In this document: piece by piece, positions 25,085 to 34,241 of the stretch
Layout of the letters: each line of letters begins with the position of its first letter
How positions within the stretch are numbered: the first letter of the stretch is position 1
From: Planctomycetota bacterium
GTDB lineage: Bacteria; Planctomycetota; Phycisphaerae; UBA1845; UTPLA1
Assembly: GCA_003576905.1 (NCBI GenBank)
Contig: QEVG01000005.1
Coordinates: 142,424-206,423, forward strand
Length of the DNA stretch: 64,000 nucleotides
Direction: 5' to 3'
The notes under the pieces: generated by a model
What the model was told of the DNA's origin: nothing
The model's input: the letters and a program-made list of their open reading frames with translations, nothing else
Databases searched by the model: none
Program-made: the position numbers and the translations under genes

Positions 25085-26509
25085 GTGTCCCGCATCCGCT
25101 GGTATCACTACTACTTCCTGCTCGCGCTGTTTGACGTCTTTGTCATTCTGCTGAGCCTCCACCTGCATAGCCGGACGGTCGCCAGCGCGTCTGAACTCAT
25201 CCATGCGGCTACGGACCTCGACGAGCAGTCACGGTGGCTGCAACTGGCGCAACAGAGAATCCTGGAATTGAACGCTCCCGGCAACGACCTCTTCCGTATG
25301 GAGGACTATCGCCTCCAGATTGCGCGGTTCGAGGTGGCTCGCCGGAACATGGACGAGGCGCTTCGGCAGGCGAGGAAGCTGCACATTCCCGTCGACCTGC
25401 CGACGCGTGAGATTGGGGAGATGGTGGCATCGGCGGAGACGGTCTTCGCGGAGTTCGCGTCGATCCAACGCGCGGATGTGACGGAGGACGTGAGGCGGGA
25501 GGCCATAGGCCGGGCCGGCAAGGCGATGGCACGGATGGATCAGTGGCAGCATGAATCGCTCTCGCGGCTGGGTCTGGTGCTCGCGAAAAACGCGGAAGTG
25601 CGCGATCGCCTTCTCCAGGAACACGAAAGCGACCTTCAGGCGCGCATTACCTATGAGCGGTATTTCATCGCGGCGGTCATCCTTATCCTTGTGGGCATTC
25701 TGTGGTTCGGCCGCCGATTGCAGGAATACGACCGTGCCCTTCAGGAACAGCGGCGCCGGCTGGCCGAGGAGCGCCGCGAGCGTCTGGCGGCGATCGGCGA
25801 ACTGTGCTCCAGCGTCGCCCATGGGATTCGAAATCCGCTCGCGGCGATCCGCAGTTCCGCGCAGCTTACTCTCGAGCTCGGCCGGATGGACGACGCCTCG
25901 CAGGCACGGCTCAAGGACATCCTGGAGGAAGGCAAGCGGCTGGGCGATCGCGTCACGGGCCTCCTGGGAATGGCGCGGGCCAACGCTGAGGGCTTTGAAT
26001 CGGTCAATCTGGGCGAACTGGTCGCAGGGGCGGTTATGGAACTGCGCCCGGAACTGGAGCGCCGGCAGATCGGAATTCAGGTCGAAATCGCTCCGGAGGA
26101 AATCCACGTGCACGGCGACCGCCATCAGCTTGCGCAGGTCGTTGTCGAATTGCTTTCCAATTCAATGGATCACGCCAAGGCGGGAGACTGCATCCACGTC
26201 GCCTGCCGCAGGCCGTCGGCCAACGGTACGGCCGCCATCGAGGTCGCTGACGAGGGGCCCGGCGTGCCGGAGGAAATCCGATCACGTGTTTTTGATCTGT
26301 TCTTTACGACGAAGCCGGGCGGAACGGGTATCGGGCTGGCGACGATCAAGCGATATGCCCGGCTGCACGGTGGGGACGTGACACTGGCGCCGTCTCACAG
26401 GGGAGCGCGGTTTCTCGTCACGCTTCCGGTGGCGCGCAGGGGTGATTCGGCGGCCCCGGAGGGGCATACGCCGCGGGATGAGCCGGAGGCACAAGCGGGC
26501 AAACAGTGA
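25085..26509 (+). CDS. Membrane sensor histidine kinase (NtrB-like)
   Basis: 474 residues from a GTG start. One membrane helix (about 7-27) is followed by a helical extracytoplasmic sensor of about 155 residues (30-190), and a second helix (about 192-210) leads without a HAMP domain into a short coiled coil. The kinase core has H-box SSVAHGIRNPLAAI (His about 247), N-box ELLSNSMDHAK (about 355), G1 DEGPGVP, F-box FDLFFTTKPGG and G2 GTGIGLAT. The 'GTGIGLA' type and the partner suggest an NtrB-like role. The response regulator follows in the same operon. The sensor has no recognisable ligand site. Confidence 0.88.
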   Translation: MSRIRWYHYYFLLALFDVFVILLSLHLHSRTVASASELIHAATDLDEQSRWLQLAQQRILELNAPGNDLFRMEDYRLQIARFEVARRNMDEALRQARKLHIPVDLPTREIGEMVASAETVFAEFASIQRADVTEDVRREAIGRAGKAMARMDQWQHESLSRLGLVLAKNAEVRDRLLQEHESDLQARITYERYFIAAVILILVGILWFGRRLQEYDRALQEQRRRLAEERRERLAAIGELCSSVAHGIRNPLAAIRSSAQLTLELGRMDDASQARLKDILEEGKRLGDRVTGLLGMARANAEGFESVNLGELVAGAVMELRPELERRQIGIQVEIAPEEIHVHGDRHQLAQVVVELLSNSMDHAKAGDCIHVACRRPSANGTAAIEVADEGPGVPEEIRSRVFDLFFTTKPGGTGIGLATIKRYARLHGGDVTLAPSHRGARFLVTLPVARRGDSAAPEGHTPRDEPEAQAGKQ

Positions 26510-26563
26510 ATGTCGAGCGGCGGCAGAGCCGGTCGCCGCTTGTCTGATTTCGGAGACAGTGCG

Positions 26564-27976
26564 ATGGCACGAATACTGGTTGTTGAAGATGAGCGCGTTC
26601 TTGCGAAGAACGTGCGCGAAAAGCTGGCGGCGCATGGACACGAGGTTCGAATCGCGCATAGCGGACGCGAGGCGACGGCGACCAATGCCGAGTTTCTGCC
26701 CGAGGTGGTGATTCTCGACCTGCGCCTGCCGGACACCGACGGGCTGAAGATCCTGCCGCAGCTCAAGGCGGAGTCGCCCTTCACCAACGTGGTGGTAGTC
26801 ACGGCCCACGGCAACGAGCGCATCGCGGTGGATGCCATGAAGGCGGGGGCGTGCGAGTATCTCACGAAGCCCGTCGACCTTGACGAGCTCCTCATGGTCG
26901 TGGGGCGGGTTGTCGATCTCCAGCAGATCAATGACAACCTGACGTTTCTCAAGAGCCGCGAGGAAGAGAGCAGCGGGCTGGACCGCATCATCGGCGATTC
27001 GGAACCGGTACGGGCGCTCAAGGAAAGCATCCGCCGGCTTACGCGAACCGAAGTGCTGAGCCTGCCCGATCCGCCGACGGTGCTCATCACCGGCGAGACC
27101 GGAACCGGCAAGGATCTCGTCGCACGGGCGATTCACTACCAGGGGCCGCGACGGGGCCGGCCGTTCATTCACGTCAATTGCACTGCGCTTCCGTCGACGC
27201 TGTTTGAATCCGAACTGTTCGGGCACGTACGCGGGGCATTCACAAGCGCGACCCAGGCGAAGCGCGGACTGTTTGAGGTGGCCCAGGGCGGAACGATATT
27301 CCTCGATGAAATCGGTCACCTTGAGGCCGACATGCAGGCGAAGCTGCTGCAGACCATCGAGCACCGCGAGATACGCCCGGTGGGCGCGACGCAGACACGG
27401 CCGATCAACGTGCACATCGTGGCGGCGACGAATCGAGACCTCTCGGCCGCCGTGGAAAGCGGCGAGTTTCGGCGCGACCTGTACCATCGCCTGCGCGTCG
27501 TGCACCTCCATCTCGCGCCGCTGCGGGACAGGCCGGAGGATATTCCGCTGCTTGCCACGCACTTCCTGAACCTTCACTGCCGGCGGTTCGGGCTCGGCGC
27601 GAAGCACTTTTCGGAAGAGGCCCTGCGCGCACTTCGCCGTTTTGACTGGCGCGGAAACGTCCGCGAACTGTCGCACACGATCGAGAGCTGTGTGCTCCAG
27701 GCGGATTCCGACGTGGTCGAGCCGGGCCACCTCCCGATGCCGGGCGAGGGCAAGGCGGCCGACATGACGATCGAGCTGCCGCACAACCGCGTGATTCAGA
27801 TGGATTTTGAGCGTGAGCGGCCCACCCTGGACGAGGTGGAGCACGCCATACTCGTTGCGGCGTTCGAATACACTGGCCAGAACCTGAGCCGGGCCGCGCG
27901 AATCCTTGGCATTACGCGGGAAGCCCTGCGTTACCGGCTTAACAAGTCGATGGAGACGACGCGCCATGCGCAGTAA
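26564..27976 (+). CDS. NtrC-family response regulator with AAA+ domain (GAFTSA variant)
   Basis: 470 residues. A receiver domain (ARILVVEDE, phosphorylatable Asp in [10 protein letters not shown] near residue 50, Lys in YLTKP) is joined to an AAA+ sigma-54 activator domain (Walker A GETGTGKD about 176, Walker [10 protein letters not shown] about 245). It ends in a Fis-type helix-turn-helix ([18 protein letters not shown]). The sigma-54 contact loop normally reads GAFTGA; here it is GAFTSA. The start at 26564 has GGAGA 7 bp upstream; the frame opens directly after the kinase stop. It is expected to act on sigma-54 promoters, several of which are candidates in this window. It overlaps the next gene by 11 bp. 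Confidence 0.9.
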   Translation: MARILVVEDERVLAKNVREKLAAHGHEVRIAHSGREATATNAEFLPEVVILDLRLPDTDGLKILPQLKAESPFTNVVVVTAHGNERIAVDAMKAGACEYLTKPVDLDELLMVVGRVVDLQQINDNLTFLKSREEESSGLDRIIGDSEPVRALKESIRRLTRTEVLSLPDPPTVLITGETGTGKDLVARAIHYQGPRRGRPFIHVNCTALPSTLFESELFGHVRGAFTSATQAKRGLFEVAQGGTIFLDEIGHLEADMQAKLLQTIEHREIRPVGATQTRPINVHIVAATNRDLSAAVESGEFRRDLYHRLRVVHLHLAPLRDRPEDIPLLATHFLNLHCRRFGLGAKHFSEEALRALRRFDWRGNVRELSHTIESCVLQADSDVVEPGHLPMPGEGKAADMTIELPHNRVIQMDFERERPTLDEVEHAILVAAFEYTGQNLSRAARILGITREALRYRLNKSMETTRHAQ

Positions 27977-29573
27977 CTCCGTAACTCGTTTCAGCGCACG
28001 TTCCTCGAACCGCGCCGCGTCTCTGCGCCCGAGAGCGCGCGGCCGGGCGCCGGCTATTCTCGCGTCGTGCCTGGTCTTTGTCTCCAGCGCGGAACAATCT
28101 GTCCGCGCGCAGCCCGCCGTGCTCGTGGATGCGACCGGCGAAGCGGTGATTCGTCGAACGGACCTTGGCGCGGATGGACCGCTTGATCCGGAGCTTCACC
28201 GGCTGCCCGATGTGGTCGAAATGCGGCTCGGCGCGTTTGCTCCGGTAGATCCTGACAACGCGCTTTTTGATGGAATATGGAATCCGTCCGGCGCGTTCAT
28301 GCGGTTCGACCTTGTGCTCGTGGGGTTGATCAATCCGCCCGGCCCGCTTGCATTCGATGACGACGATCCGGACTACGACCCCTTTCGATTTGGCCCGAAT
28401 CCGATCTTCGGATGGATTGAGTTTGATTTGGATGCGGATGAAGACACGGGGGGAGAATTGGAGTATCCGCAGAAGCGTTACCTGGGAAACGTCGGACGGT
28501 TCGGCGGACTTCCATCGGACGGGCGCTTCGCGGGTCGCGCCGCGAAGCACCACCACCAGTTTGACGGCGATGTGACGACGCCCCCATATGTCGATCGGAG
28601 CGGCGAGGAGTTTCATCTTTCGATCAACGCCGAAGACGTTGACGAGATATTCGTCCTCGTCGAAAAACCGGGCGGCACGACGGGACTCTTTGAGACGGGC
28701 GAGACATGGCTACTGCACGGTGACCTGTTTCATCGGGCCCACGGATTCGAGAGTTTCGCGTTCGGGTGCCCGGATCGACCCGGCCGCTACAAGCCGGAGG
28801 TGTGGATTCGATTTGAGCATGACGCGCCGTCGGATCGGACGACGGTGTCGCTCGTGTATCCCCTGACAAACGCGGGCAGCGCGGCCATGATCGACCCGGG
28901 GCACCCGGTTCAGCCGAACGACGGGTGCGACCAGAATCAGAACTCGATCGAAGAGGCGCTGGATGACCTTCAAGTCAGCGCGGAGTTTGCGGATCCGTGG
29001 GACCGGATGCAGCCGGAATTCGACCTTTTGGCAGGGTGGGAGTTCAACTCGATCGGAGATCACCTCGATCCGGCGCAGTGGCGCATTTGTGGCATCATCG
29101 GAACCGCGTACCAGGCCCTACAGGAAAACAATGCGCGGTACGCCTGGACGGACGTCTGGCCCGACCCGGTAACCGGCGACTTTGACGGCAGTGGCGGCGC
29201 GGACGCCCTGGACACGCAGCTTCTGAACACATTTATCCTGAATTATGACGGCGCGGCAGGTTTCGATGACGATGGAAGCTCGGTGAACGGCTCACTGGAA
29301 TGGCATGATTTTTCTCAGGGTTTTTGCGTCTATGACACAAACTACGATGGATTCGTCCATGCAAGTGATGCCGTGGTCATGGGGGACATGGACTACAACC
29401 AGTCGGTTCAGTTCGAAGATGTGGACGACTTCGTGCTGGCCCTCCTGGACCCGTCCCTGTACATGGACACACACAATGGGGCGTTACCGCACGCCCGGGG
29501 CGACCTGAACGGTGACGGCCAGGTGAATGCGGCGGATATCGCCGACTTTGTCGATATTCTGCTTTCTCCGTGA
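27966..29573 (+). CDS. Exported protein with C-terminal dockerin-like EF-hand repeats
   Basis: 535 residues. A long N-terminal region with Arg-rich start and hydrophobic segment (APAILASCLVFVSSA) looks like a signal peptide, cleaved near VRAQ. The body is acidic and beta-rich, with a recurring FDLDADEDTGGE-type segment. The C-terminus has three calcium-loop repeats: GDFDGSGGADALD, MDYNQSVQFEDVDDF and GDLNGDGQVNAADIADF, the last being a classic dockerin half. Its ATG lies inside the end of the NtrC-type gene, which suggests the regulator and this surface protein are made together. No enzyme domain is recognised. Confidence 0.72.
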   Translation: MRSNSVTRFSARSSNRAASLRPRARGRAPAILASCLVFVSSAEQSVRAQPAVLVDATGEAVIRRTDLGADGPLDPELHRLPDVVEMRLGAFAPVDPDNALFDGIWNPSGAFMRFDLVLVGLINPPGPLAFDDDDPDYDPFRFGPNPIFGWIEFDLDADEDTGGELEYPQKRYLGNVGRFGGLPSDGRFAGRAAKHHHQFDGDVTTPPYVDRSGEEFHLSINAEDVDEIFVLVEKPGGTTGLFETGETWLLHGDLFHRAHGFESFAFGCPDRPGRYKPEVWIRFEHDAPSDRTTVSLVYPLTNAGSAAMIDPGHPVQPNDGCDQNQNSIEEALDDLQVSAEFADPWDRMQPEFDLLAGWEFNSIGDHLDPAQWRICGIIGTAYQALQENNARYAWTDVWPDPVTGDFDGSGGADALDTQLLNTFILNYDGAAGFDDDGSSVNGSLEWHDFSQGFCVYDTNYDGFVHASDAVVMGDMDYNQSVQFEDVDDFVLALLDPSLYMDTHNGALPHARGDLNGDGQVNAADIADFVDILLSP

Positions 29574-29688
29574 GCCGACCGCCCCTTGGGCGGCTTCACC
29601 CCGAGGGCAATAAGCTTTAACATGAGTGAGGTTTTCCCGGAGCCCTCGCCGGTCGAGGGCGTGGAAGGAAATCTTTTTCACGTTGCGG

Positions 29689-30456
29689 ATGATCATTCGC
29701 TCATACCATGCCAGGGGAGTGACGCTCATCGAACTGCTTGTTTCGATGGGAGTGCTCGCGCTTGTGATCTCGGTCGTCATGCCGGCGATGAGCGCCGGCC
29801 GGCATGCCGCCAAGGATCTGGAATGCCGCGCGAACTTCCGCGAGGTGTGTCAGAAGTTCATTCAGTTCGCCGACGAGGGCGGCGTCGGACTCCGCGGAGA
29901 CAGCCAGCGCTTCGGCCCGGAACGATTCCTCCTCGAAGACTTCGTGGAATCGGTGTACGAAGTTCATGAGTTCTGGACGGGGCCCGAGGCTGAACGGATT
30001 GCCATGGACGCCTCACGCCAAGTGCTCATGTGTCCGGAAAGCCCCGCTCGGCTGGAGCGCCGCTCAGGCATTCCTTGCAGCGACGGCGCGGTGGGTCCGG
30101 CCAGGAACATCAGCGCGGCCTTCAACAAGCGGCTCGAGAAGAAAACGCGCATGGCGGGGACGCGTCCGGTGGCGACGACCGCCTATTTGACGAGTAATAT
30201 TCTCCAGTATCCTGACGTGCCGCTCGTCTTTGATGCGGCGGGCGATGAGGCGTCGGCGCGCGACGTTCCCGCCCTGTACTCGGCTCCGCCGATTCTGACC
30301 GACAAGACAACGGACATCTATGAGTCGGGCCGGAACTGGTTTCCTTCGTTCCGGCATCGCGAACGGATGAACGTGGGCTTCATCGGCGGCCATGTCCTTT
30401 CGTCCGGGCAGCCCACGACCGAACCGTGGTGGCGCTGGAGCTACCAGCCCGGTTAG
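29689..30456 (+). CDS. Prepilin-like protein (H-X9-DG-type, type II secretion N-terminus)
   Basis: 255 residues. The N-terminus RGVTLIELLVSMGVLALVIS is a prepilin cleavage and methylation motif (Gly | Val-Thr-Leu-Ile-Glu). The C-terminal HRERMNVGFIGGHVLS resembles the 'HxxxxNVxFxDGHV' end typical of the abundant planctomycete prepilin-like proteins. It is exported and inserted by a type II/IV pilus-type machine, but most members of the family have no known role. The frame opens 63 bp earlier; I chose the ATG nearest the motif. It follows the dockerin-like gene by 115 bp, with a small hairpin (CCGCCC/GGGCGG, 29580-29594) between. Confidence 0.82.
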   Translation: MIIRSYHARGVTLIELLVSMGVLALVISVVMPAMSAGRHAAKDLECRANFREVCQKFIQFADEGGVGLRGDSQRFGPERFLLEDFVESVYEVHEFWTGPEAERIAMDASRQVLMCPESPARLERRSGIPCSDGAVGPARNISAAFNKRLEKKTRMAGTRPVATTAYLTSNILQYPDVPLVFDAAGDEASARDVPALYSAPPILTDKTTDIYESGRNWFPSFRHRERMNVGFIGGHVLSSGQPTTEPWWRWSYQPG

Positions 30457-30837
30457 CCGCGGTCTTGCGGTCGGCTGCAATTCCGCTTCGTGATTCCGCG
30501 GGGCGCAACTTCCTTTCCTGTCGCAGCCTTTATGTGCATGAACGCACGACTTGTGTGCGATCCCAATCGCGCAAGCGCCCAATCGTAAGTGTCGAATCCT
30601 CCGGCATTCTCACGACGATCATTTCGACCGCGGTTATTCCATGCTCTGCATGCAGTTAGAGTCGCCTACGGATTTCGGCGCGGTCCATGCGTTTCTGGCA
30701 CGGGAAATGCACCACGTCCCGCCCAATGAGCGGCGGATTCAGGGCCGACTTTGAAGACGATTGAGTTCTTTGTGTTTGGCGAGTCGAGTTCAAGTGCGTC
30801 GGCCGCGGCCGCGCCGAAACCATCGGGGAGATCAAAA
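30457..30837 (+). other. 381-bp intergenic region with a sigma-54-like promoter
   Basis: The region holds the element at 30696-30711. A frame is open from a TTG at 30751 in phase with the next gene, so the true start could lie inside it. Confidence 0.5.
30696..30711 (+). promoter_or_regulatory. Candidate sigma-54 promoter (TGGCACG-N4-ATGCA)
   Basis: TGGCACGGGAAATGCA has GG and GC 10 bp apart and a perfect -24 box TGGCACG; the -12 box is ATGCA instead of TTGCA. It is 40-130 bp before the Asp/Asn-repeat gene. Confidence 0.55.
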
Positions 30838-31386
30838 ATGTCCAGTGCACACACGGTTGCCATGTGGTCCATTCTGACGGTGATGTCCTTCGGTCTGCTG
30901 GCGCAGTCGCCGACTTGTTCGCTTGACGCCGTCATCAGTATCCTCCGTCCGGACGGCGATGCGAACAGCAACGGCGTCGATGACGACGCGAACAGCAACG
31001 GGACGGACGACGATTCCAACAGTAATGGAACCGACGATGATGCGAACTCGAACGGCACGGATGACGACAACAGTTCCGCGCTTCGCATCGTGGCGGATCT
31101 GACCGGCCCGGGGCCGGCGCACGGAGATGCGGAATACCGGGAAGAGGGCGCGCGCCGCAGTTTGAAGGTCGAGCTTGAAGATGCCGCGGCGGGCAGCACG
31201 CATGACGTGCTTGTCCGGGGAATCCTGATCGGCCAGCTTACGATCGGCGCCCTCGGCGAGGGCGAGCTGGAGTTCGACACGAACATCGAGCCGGGGCACC
31301 TGCCCTGGCCGGCGAACCTGCCGACCGAATTGACGCCCGGCACCCAGGTTCAGGTCGGTCCGGCCAGCGGCGTACTCGGCTCCTGA
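30838..31386 (+). CDS. Exported protein with tandem DANSNG(T/V)DD repeats
   Basis: 182 residues. An N-terminal hydrophobic region (HTVAMWSILTVMSFGLLA) acts as a signal peptide, with a cysteine after the segment (SPTC). Four tandem nine-residue units follow (DANSNGVDD, DANSNGTDD, DSNSNGTDD, DANSNGTDD), which give an Asp/Asn-rich, probably calcium-binding linker. The C-terminal 95 residues form a small beta-rich domain, with 'HDVLVRGILIGQLTIGALGE' reminiscent of small planctomycete exported domains. A possible earlier TTG start lies at 30751. A sigma-54-like promoter stands upstream and a 14-bp hairpin terminator follows. Confidence 0.65.
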   Translation: MSSAHTVAMWSILTVMSFGLLAQSPTCSLDAVISILRPDGDANSNGVDDDANSNGTDDDSNSNGTDDDANSNGTDDDNSSALRIVADLTGPGPAHGDAEYREEGARRSLKVELEDAAAGSTHDVLVRGILIGQLTIGALGEGELEFDTNIEPGHLPWPANLPTELTPGTQVQVGPASGVLGS

Positions 31387-31405
31387 ATTTGCGCGGCAAT
31401 CCAAC

Positions 31406-31441
31406 CCGCAGGACCGGGCAACCAGCAGCCCGGTCCTGCGG
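31406..31441 (+). terminator. Strong hairpin after the DANSNG-repeat gene
   Basis: Perfect 14-bp arms CCGCAGGACCGGGC and GCCCGGTCCTGCGG around AACCAGCA. There is no T run, so it may be a terminator or an mRNA 3' stabiliser. Confidence 0.6.
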
Positions 31442-31660
31442 CGACGCAATGTGGCAATGCCATCCGCCGGATCGAGGTTTTTCTACGCGTTTCGAAACGT
31501 TACGCGGGGATCTCGTCGAGGCCCATTTCAGCACCTGTTGTTTGCGCCCCCGGTAATGCGTTCTGCGGCACAACTCCGGTTTTTCCGTATCAGTTGAAAC
31601 CCGAGTCCCGGTTCTGGATACTGGTGCGCTGGGTTTCCATGGAATGACCGGAGTCGTCTC

Positions 31661-32602
31661 TTGCGCGTGGCGTCAATCGGTGTCGTAGTGTTTGCCTCGA
31701 TTCTTGCCGGTTGCAGTGCGCCGTGTCCGACGGCAGCAGATGCCGACGATCAAATCCATGCTGTTTCAACCACGCGATCGCAACATTCGGACCTGGAAAA
31801 CGTCTTTCAGGTTACGAAAAAGCTCTACAGCGGCTCGGTGCCGGACGGCGATGAGGCATTTGACGAACTCCGCGCCATGGGAATCCACACTATCATCTCG
31901 GTCGACGGCGCGGCGCCGGACGTAGAGCGGGCGCGGGCGAGGGGGCTCCGCTATGTCCATCTGCCCATCGGTTATCACGGAATCGAGCCGGAACGGCGCA
32001 TGACCCTTGCCCGGGCGGTGCGCGATCTTCCGGGGCCGATCTACCTGCATTGTCATCACGGAAAGCACCGTGGGCCGGCGGCGGCCGCCGCCGCAGCCGT
32101 TGTGCTGGGTTTCCTCACGCCCGCGGAGGGGCTGTCGGTGCTTAAAGAAGCGGGTACATCGCCGCATTACACGGGGCTGTACGCGTGCGTCGTTGAGGCT
32201 GAGCCGGCGCCGAGCGACATGCTCGAGTCCGTCGCGCCCGAATTTCCGGAGATTGCCCCGATGCCGGGTTTCGTGAAAGCGATGGTCGAAGCGCAGGAAG
32301 CGTACGATCACCTGGTCGAGGTCCGCGATGCGAGGTGGACTGTTCCAGTGGCGAATCCGGATATCGTGCCTCTGGCCGAAGCGGGGCGATTGGAGAACCT
32401 CCTCCGGGCATTGCGTGAGGACCCAGAAGCTCGGCGCTACCCGGCCGGATTCTCGGATATGATGCGCGCCTCGCACGTGGCAACTATGTCGTTTGAAAGG
32501 GCTTTGGGTGGCGAACTGCCGCCGGCGACGCTGACGGAGCGGCTGCGCGTCGTTGGCAGTTCATGCAGGACCTGCCACGAGCGCTACCGGGACTCCCGCT
32601 GA
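31661..32602 (+). CDS. Lipoprotein with tyrosine-phosphatase-like domain and C-terminal CXXCH haem motif
   Basis: 313 residues. The signal ends in lipobox SILAGC. Residues about 45-180 match dual-specificity or protein tyrosine phosphatases of the 'ease-off' bacterial type: LYSGSVPDGDEAF, IISVDGAAPD, then the P-loop HCHHGKHRG, which fits HCX5R exactly, with a probable general-acid Asp earlier. After about residue 200 comes a helical region that ends in CRTCHERYRDSR, a c-type haem attachment site (CXXCH) near the C-terminus, as in cytochrome c'. The start is TTG at 31661, with GGAG 7 bp upstream; GTG at 31667 is an alternative. It is a periplasmic enzyme, with a link to electron transfer or haem sensing inferred. 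Confidence 0.72.
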   Translation: MRVASIGVVVFASILAGCSAPCPTAADADDQIHAVSTTRSQHSDLENVFQVTKKLYSGSVPDGDEAFDELRAMGIHTIISVDGAAPDVERARARGLRYVHLPIGYHGIEPERRMTLARAVRDLPGPIYLHCHHGKHRGPAAAAAAAVVLGFLTPAEGLSVLKEAGTSPHYTGLYACVVEAEPAPSDMLESVAPEFPEIAPMPGFVKAMVEAQEAYDHLVEVRDARWTVPVANPDIVPLAEAGRLENLLRALREDPEARRYPAGFSDMMRASHVATMSFERALGGELPPATLTERLRVVGSSCRTCHERYRDSR

Positions 32603-32690
32603 CCGGGGTTGGCGCGGGACCTTCCTTCATCCGCGCATCACTCCTCAGATACATGGCCTCGCGGGTCGGCGACCGCGAGCTGCGGGCCTG

Positions 32691-33500
32691 TTACAATCGG
32701 CGAATCCATTCCCGCACGATTTTCGCAAGGGCGTGGAGGTTCCCCTTCAGCTCGCCACCGGATCCCAACGAAACGAGGCAGCGATCGTCCGCGAGCCACT
32801 TGATCAGGCCCCTGGGGTCGGAGATGTCCATCTTGCCGATCGTATTGTCCTTTTTCCTGGCGCCCGTGTGAAGGACCATCTGGACTTGTTCCCGGCAGCG
32901 CCAGTTCAGCGTCGCGAACCAGTCCGATGTGCGGTAGCTGAGCGAGTTCCACTTGACCCCTTCACATATGCGCGGACTTGCTCCAAGCATGCACGCGCGA
33001 ACGAGTTGGATGTCGTTCTTGAACGGGTGCTTGAATTTGCGGAAATAATCTGCGGCGCCAGGGTCCGACCGCGATGCGGGTCTGGTCGGCGGCGCGGCGC
33101 GCTTTCCGTTCGACATTTTCGCCGGTCGCATCGTGGCAAGGGCGGCGTTCTCGGCGAGTCGCGCCCTTACGAGCCTCTTCACGAGCGCCGCAGGCAGGGG
33201 GCGATTCGTCTGAAATCGGATTGTCCCCTTGCTTGTGTCGCAACCTGCGAGGTCCCTTTCAAGGGCACTCATTACCGAGGGGCTCATCACGTAAAATGCG
33301 CAGTGGGCCGCGGTCGCGCCGTAGGAAACCAGCATTCGGCCGTCGTGACGAAACGCGGCAAGCTGGTAGCTGATGCACTCTTCGGCCCCAGGGGCGGCGG
33401 CTCGGATCGCGCTTCGCAGCTTCTGAAGCGCCTTCCGCTGCGCGGGGGCAAGGCGCGAGAGGTATTCGTCATGAGTCCGTGTCGGCGCACCGGCTTTCAT
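32691..33500 (-). CDS. Tandem DUF1801 (YdhG-like) protein
   Basis: 269 residues with two DUF1801 units. The first (about 8-110) has DEYLSRLAPAQRKALQKLR, EECISYQLAAFRHDG and a TIRFQTNRPLP strand, as in YdhG-type iron-chaperone or frataxin-like proteins. The second (about 135-265) has WNSLSYRTSDWFATLNW and DPRGLIKWLADDRCLVSL, the other common form of the family. Two different forms of the domain in one chain are unusual in my experience of the family. It is cytoplasmic; biochemical role is poorly defined. I chose the start MKAGAPTRT over one 13 codons earlier. Confidence 0.7.
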   Translation of the reverse strand: MKAGAPTRTHDEYLSRLAPAQRKALQKLRSAIRAAAPGAEECISYQLAAFRHDGRMLVSYGATAAHCAFYVMSPSVMSALERDLAGCDTSKGTIRFQTNRPLPAALVKRLVRARLAENAALATMRPAKMSNGKRAAPPTRPASRSDPGAADYFRKFKHPFKNDIQLVRACMLGASPRICEGVKWNSLSYRTSDWFATLNWRCREQVQMVLHTGARKKDNTIGKMDISDPRGLIKWLADDRCLVSLGSGGELKGNLHALAKIVREWIRRL

Positions 33501-33698
33501 GGCTGTAGACTCCGTTTCTTCCTCCCGGTTGCAGAGCAATCGTGTGCCATTGCATGAGTACGGAGCAATGGGAAACTCGGCGCGTCGAACACAACGGATC
33601 TGAATGATTAACGCAGATTGTGTACCTGGCGCAAAACGCGATTCATCAGGGACGCCGAGGGTGCCTCAATGGCACATCCGGGTTGTCGCGTTAGACGT

Positions 33699-34229
33699 TC
33701 AGCGCTGGATCTTTTCGGCCAGGAACGCGTCGAGCTGCTGGTAGCCTGCCTCCATGCCCTGCTCCATGCCGGACGCCAACGCGGTGTCGCGCGCCTGTCT
33801 GGAGTTGAAGGCAAGGGTCATCTTCATCGCTGTGCCGCCATCCGTGTCCGTCAGTTCGAGCGTGGCAACGAGTTCCCAGGGCTCGGGCGGACCGCCGTCC
33901 GGAGCGCAAGGACCGGCGCCGGGCGCCATTTCCATCAACTCCGTGTGGACAATCTTGTTCGGCGGGTCCACCTCGCGGTGTACTCCGCGAATGGTCAATG
34001 CCAGGTCGCCGTCCGGCCCGTTCCATTCCCATCTGTAGGCGCCGCCGACGCGCACATCCATCTCACACGTAGCCCATGACCATCCTGGCGGACAGAACAT
34101 CCAGCGACGAACCAGATCGGCCCTGGTCATGGCATCCCAGACCATGCGGCGCGGCGCATCGAAGGTGCGCGTCATGACGATCGTCGTGTCGGTGGGCGTG
34201 GCTACCTGAAGCGTGCCTGACTGTAGCAT
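33699..34229 (-). CDS. AHSA1/SRPBCC-domain protein
   Basis: 176 residues with the helix-grip fold of the activator-of-Hsp90/SRPBCC group: ITRTF-like opening (IVMTRTFDAPRRMVWDA), then WMFCPPGW, GGAYRWEW, and a C-terminal helix QGMEAGYQQLDAFLAEKI. Such genes often sit next to an ArsR-type regulator and bind small hydrophobic ligands. Here the regulator gene lies 12 bp upstream and is read in the same direction, so the two form an operon. Ligand unknown. Confidence 0.85.
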   Translation of the reverse strand: MLQSGTLQVATPTDTTIVMTRTFDAPRRMVWDAMTRADLVRRWMFCPPGWSWATCEMDVRVGGAYRWEWNGPDGDLALTIRGVHREVDPPNKIVHTELMEMAPGAGPCAPDGGPPEPWELVATLELTDTDGGTAMKMTLAFNSRQARDTALASGMEQGMEAGYQQLDAFLAEKIQR

Positions 34230-34241
34230 CGTTTGTCTCCT

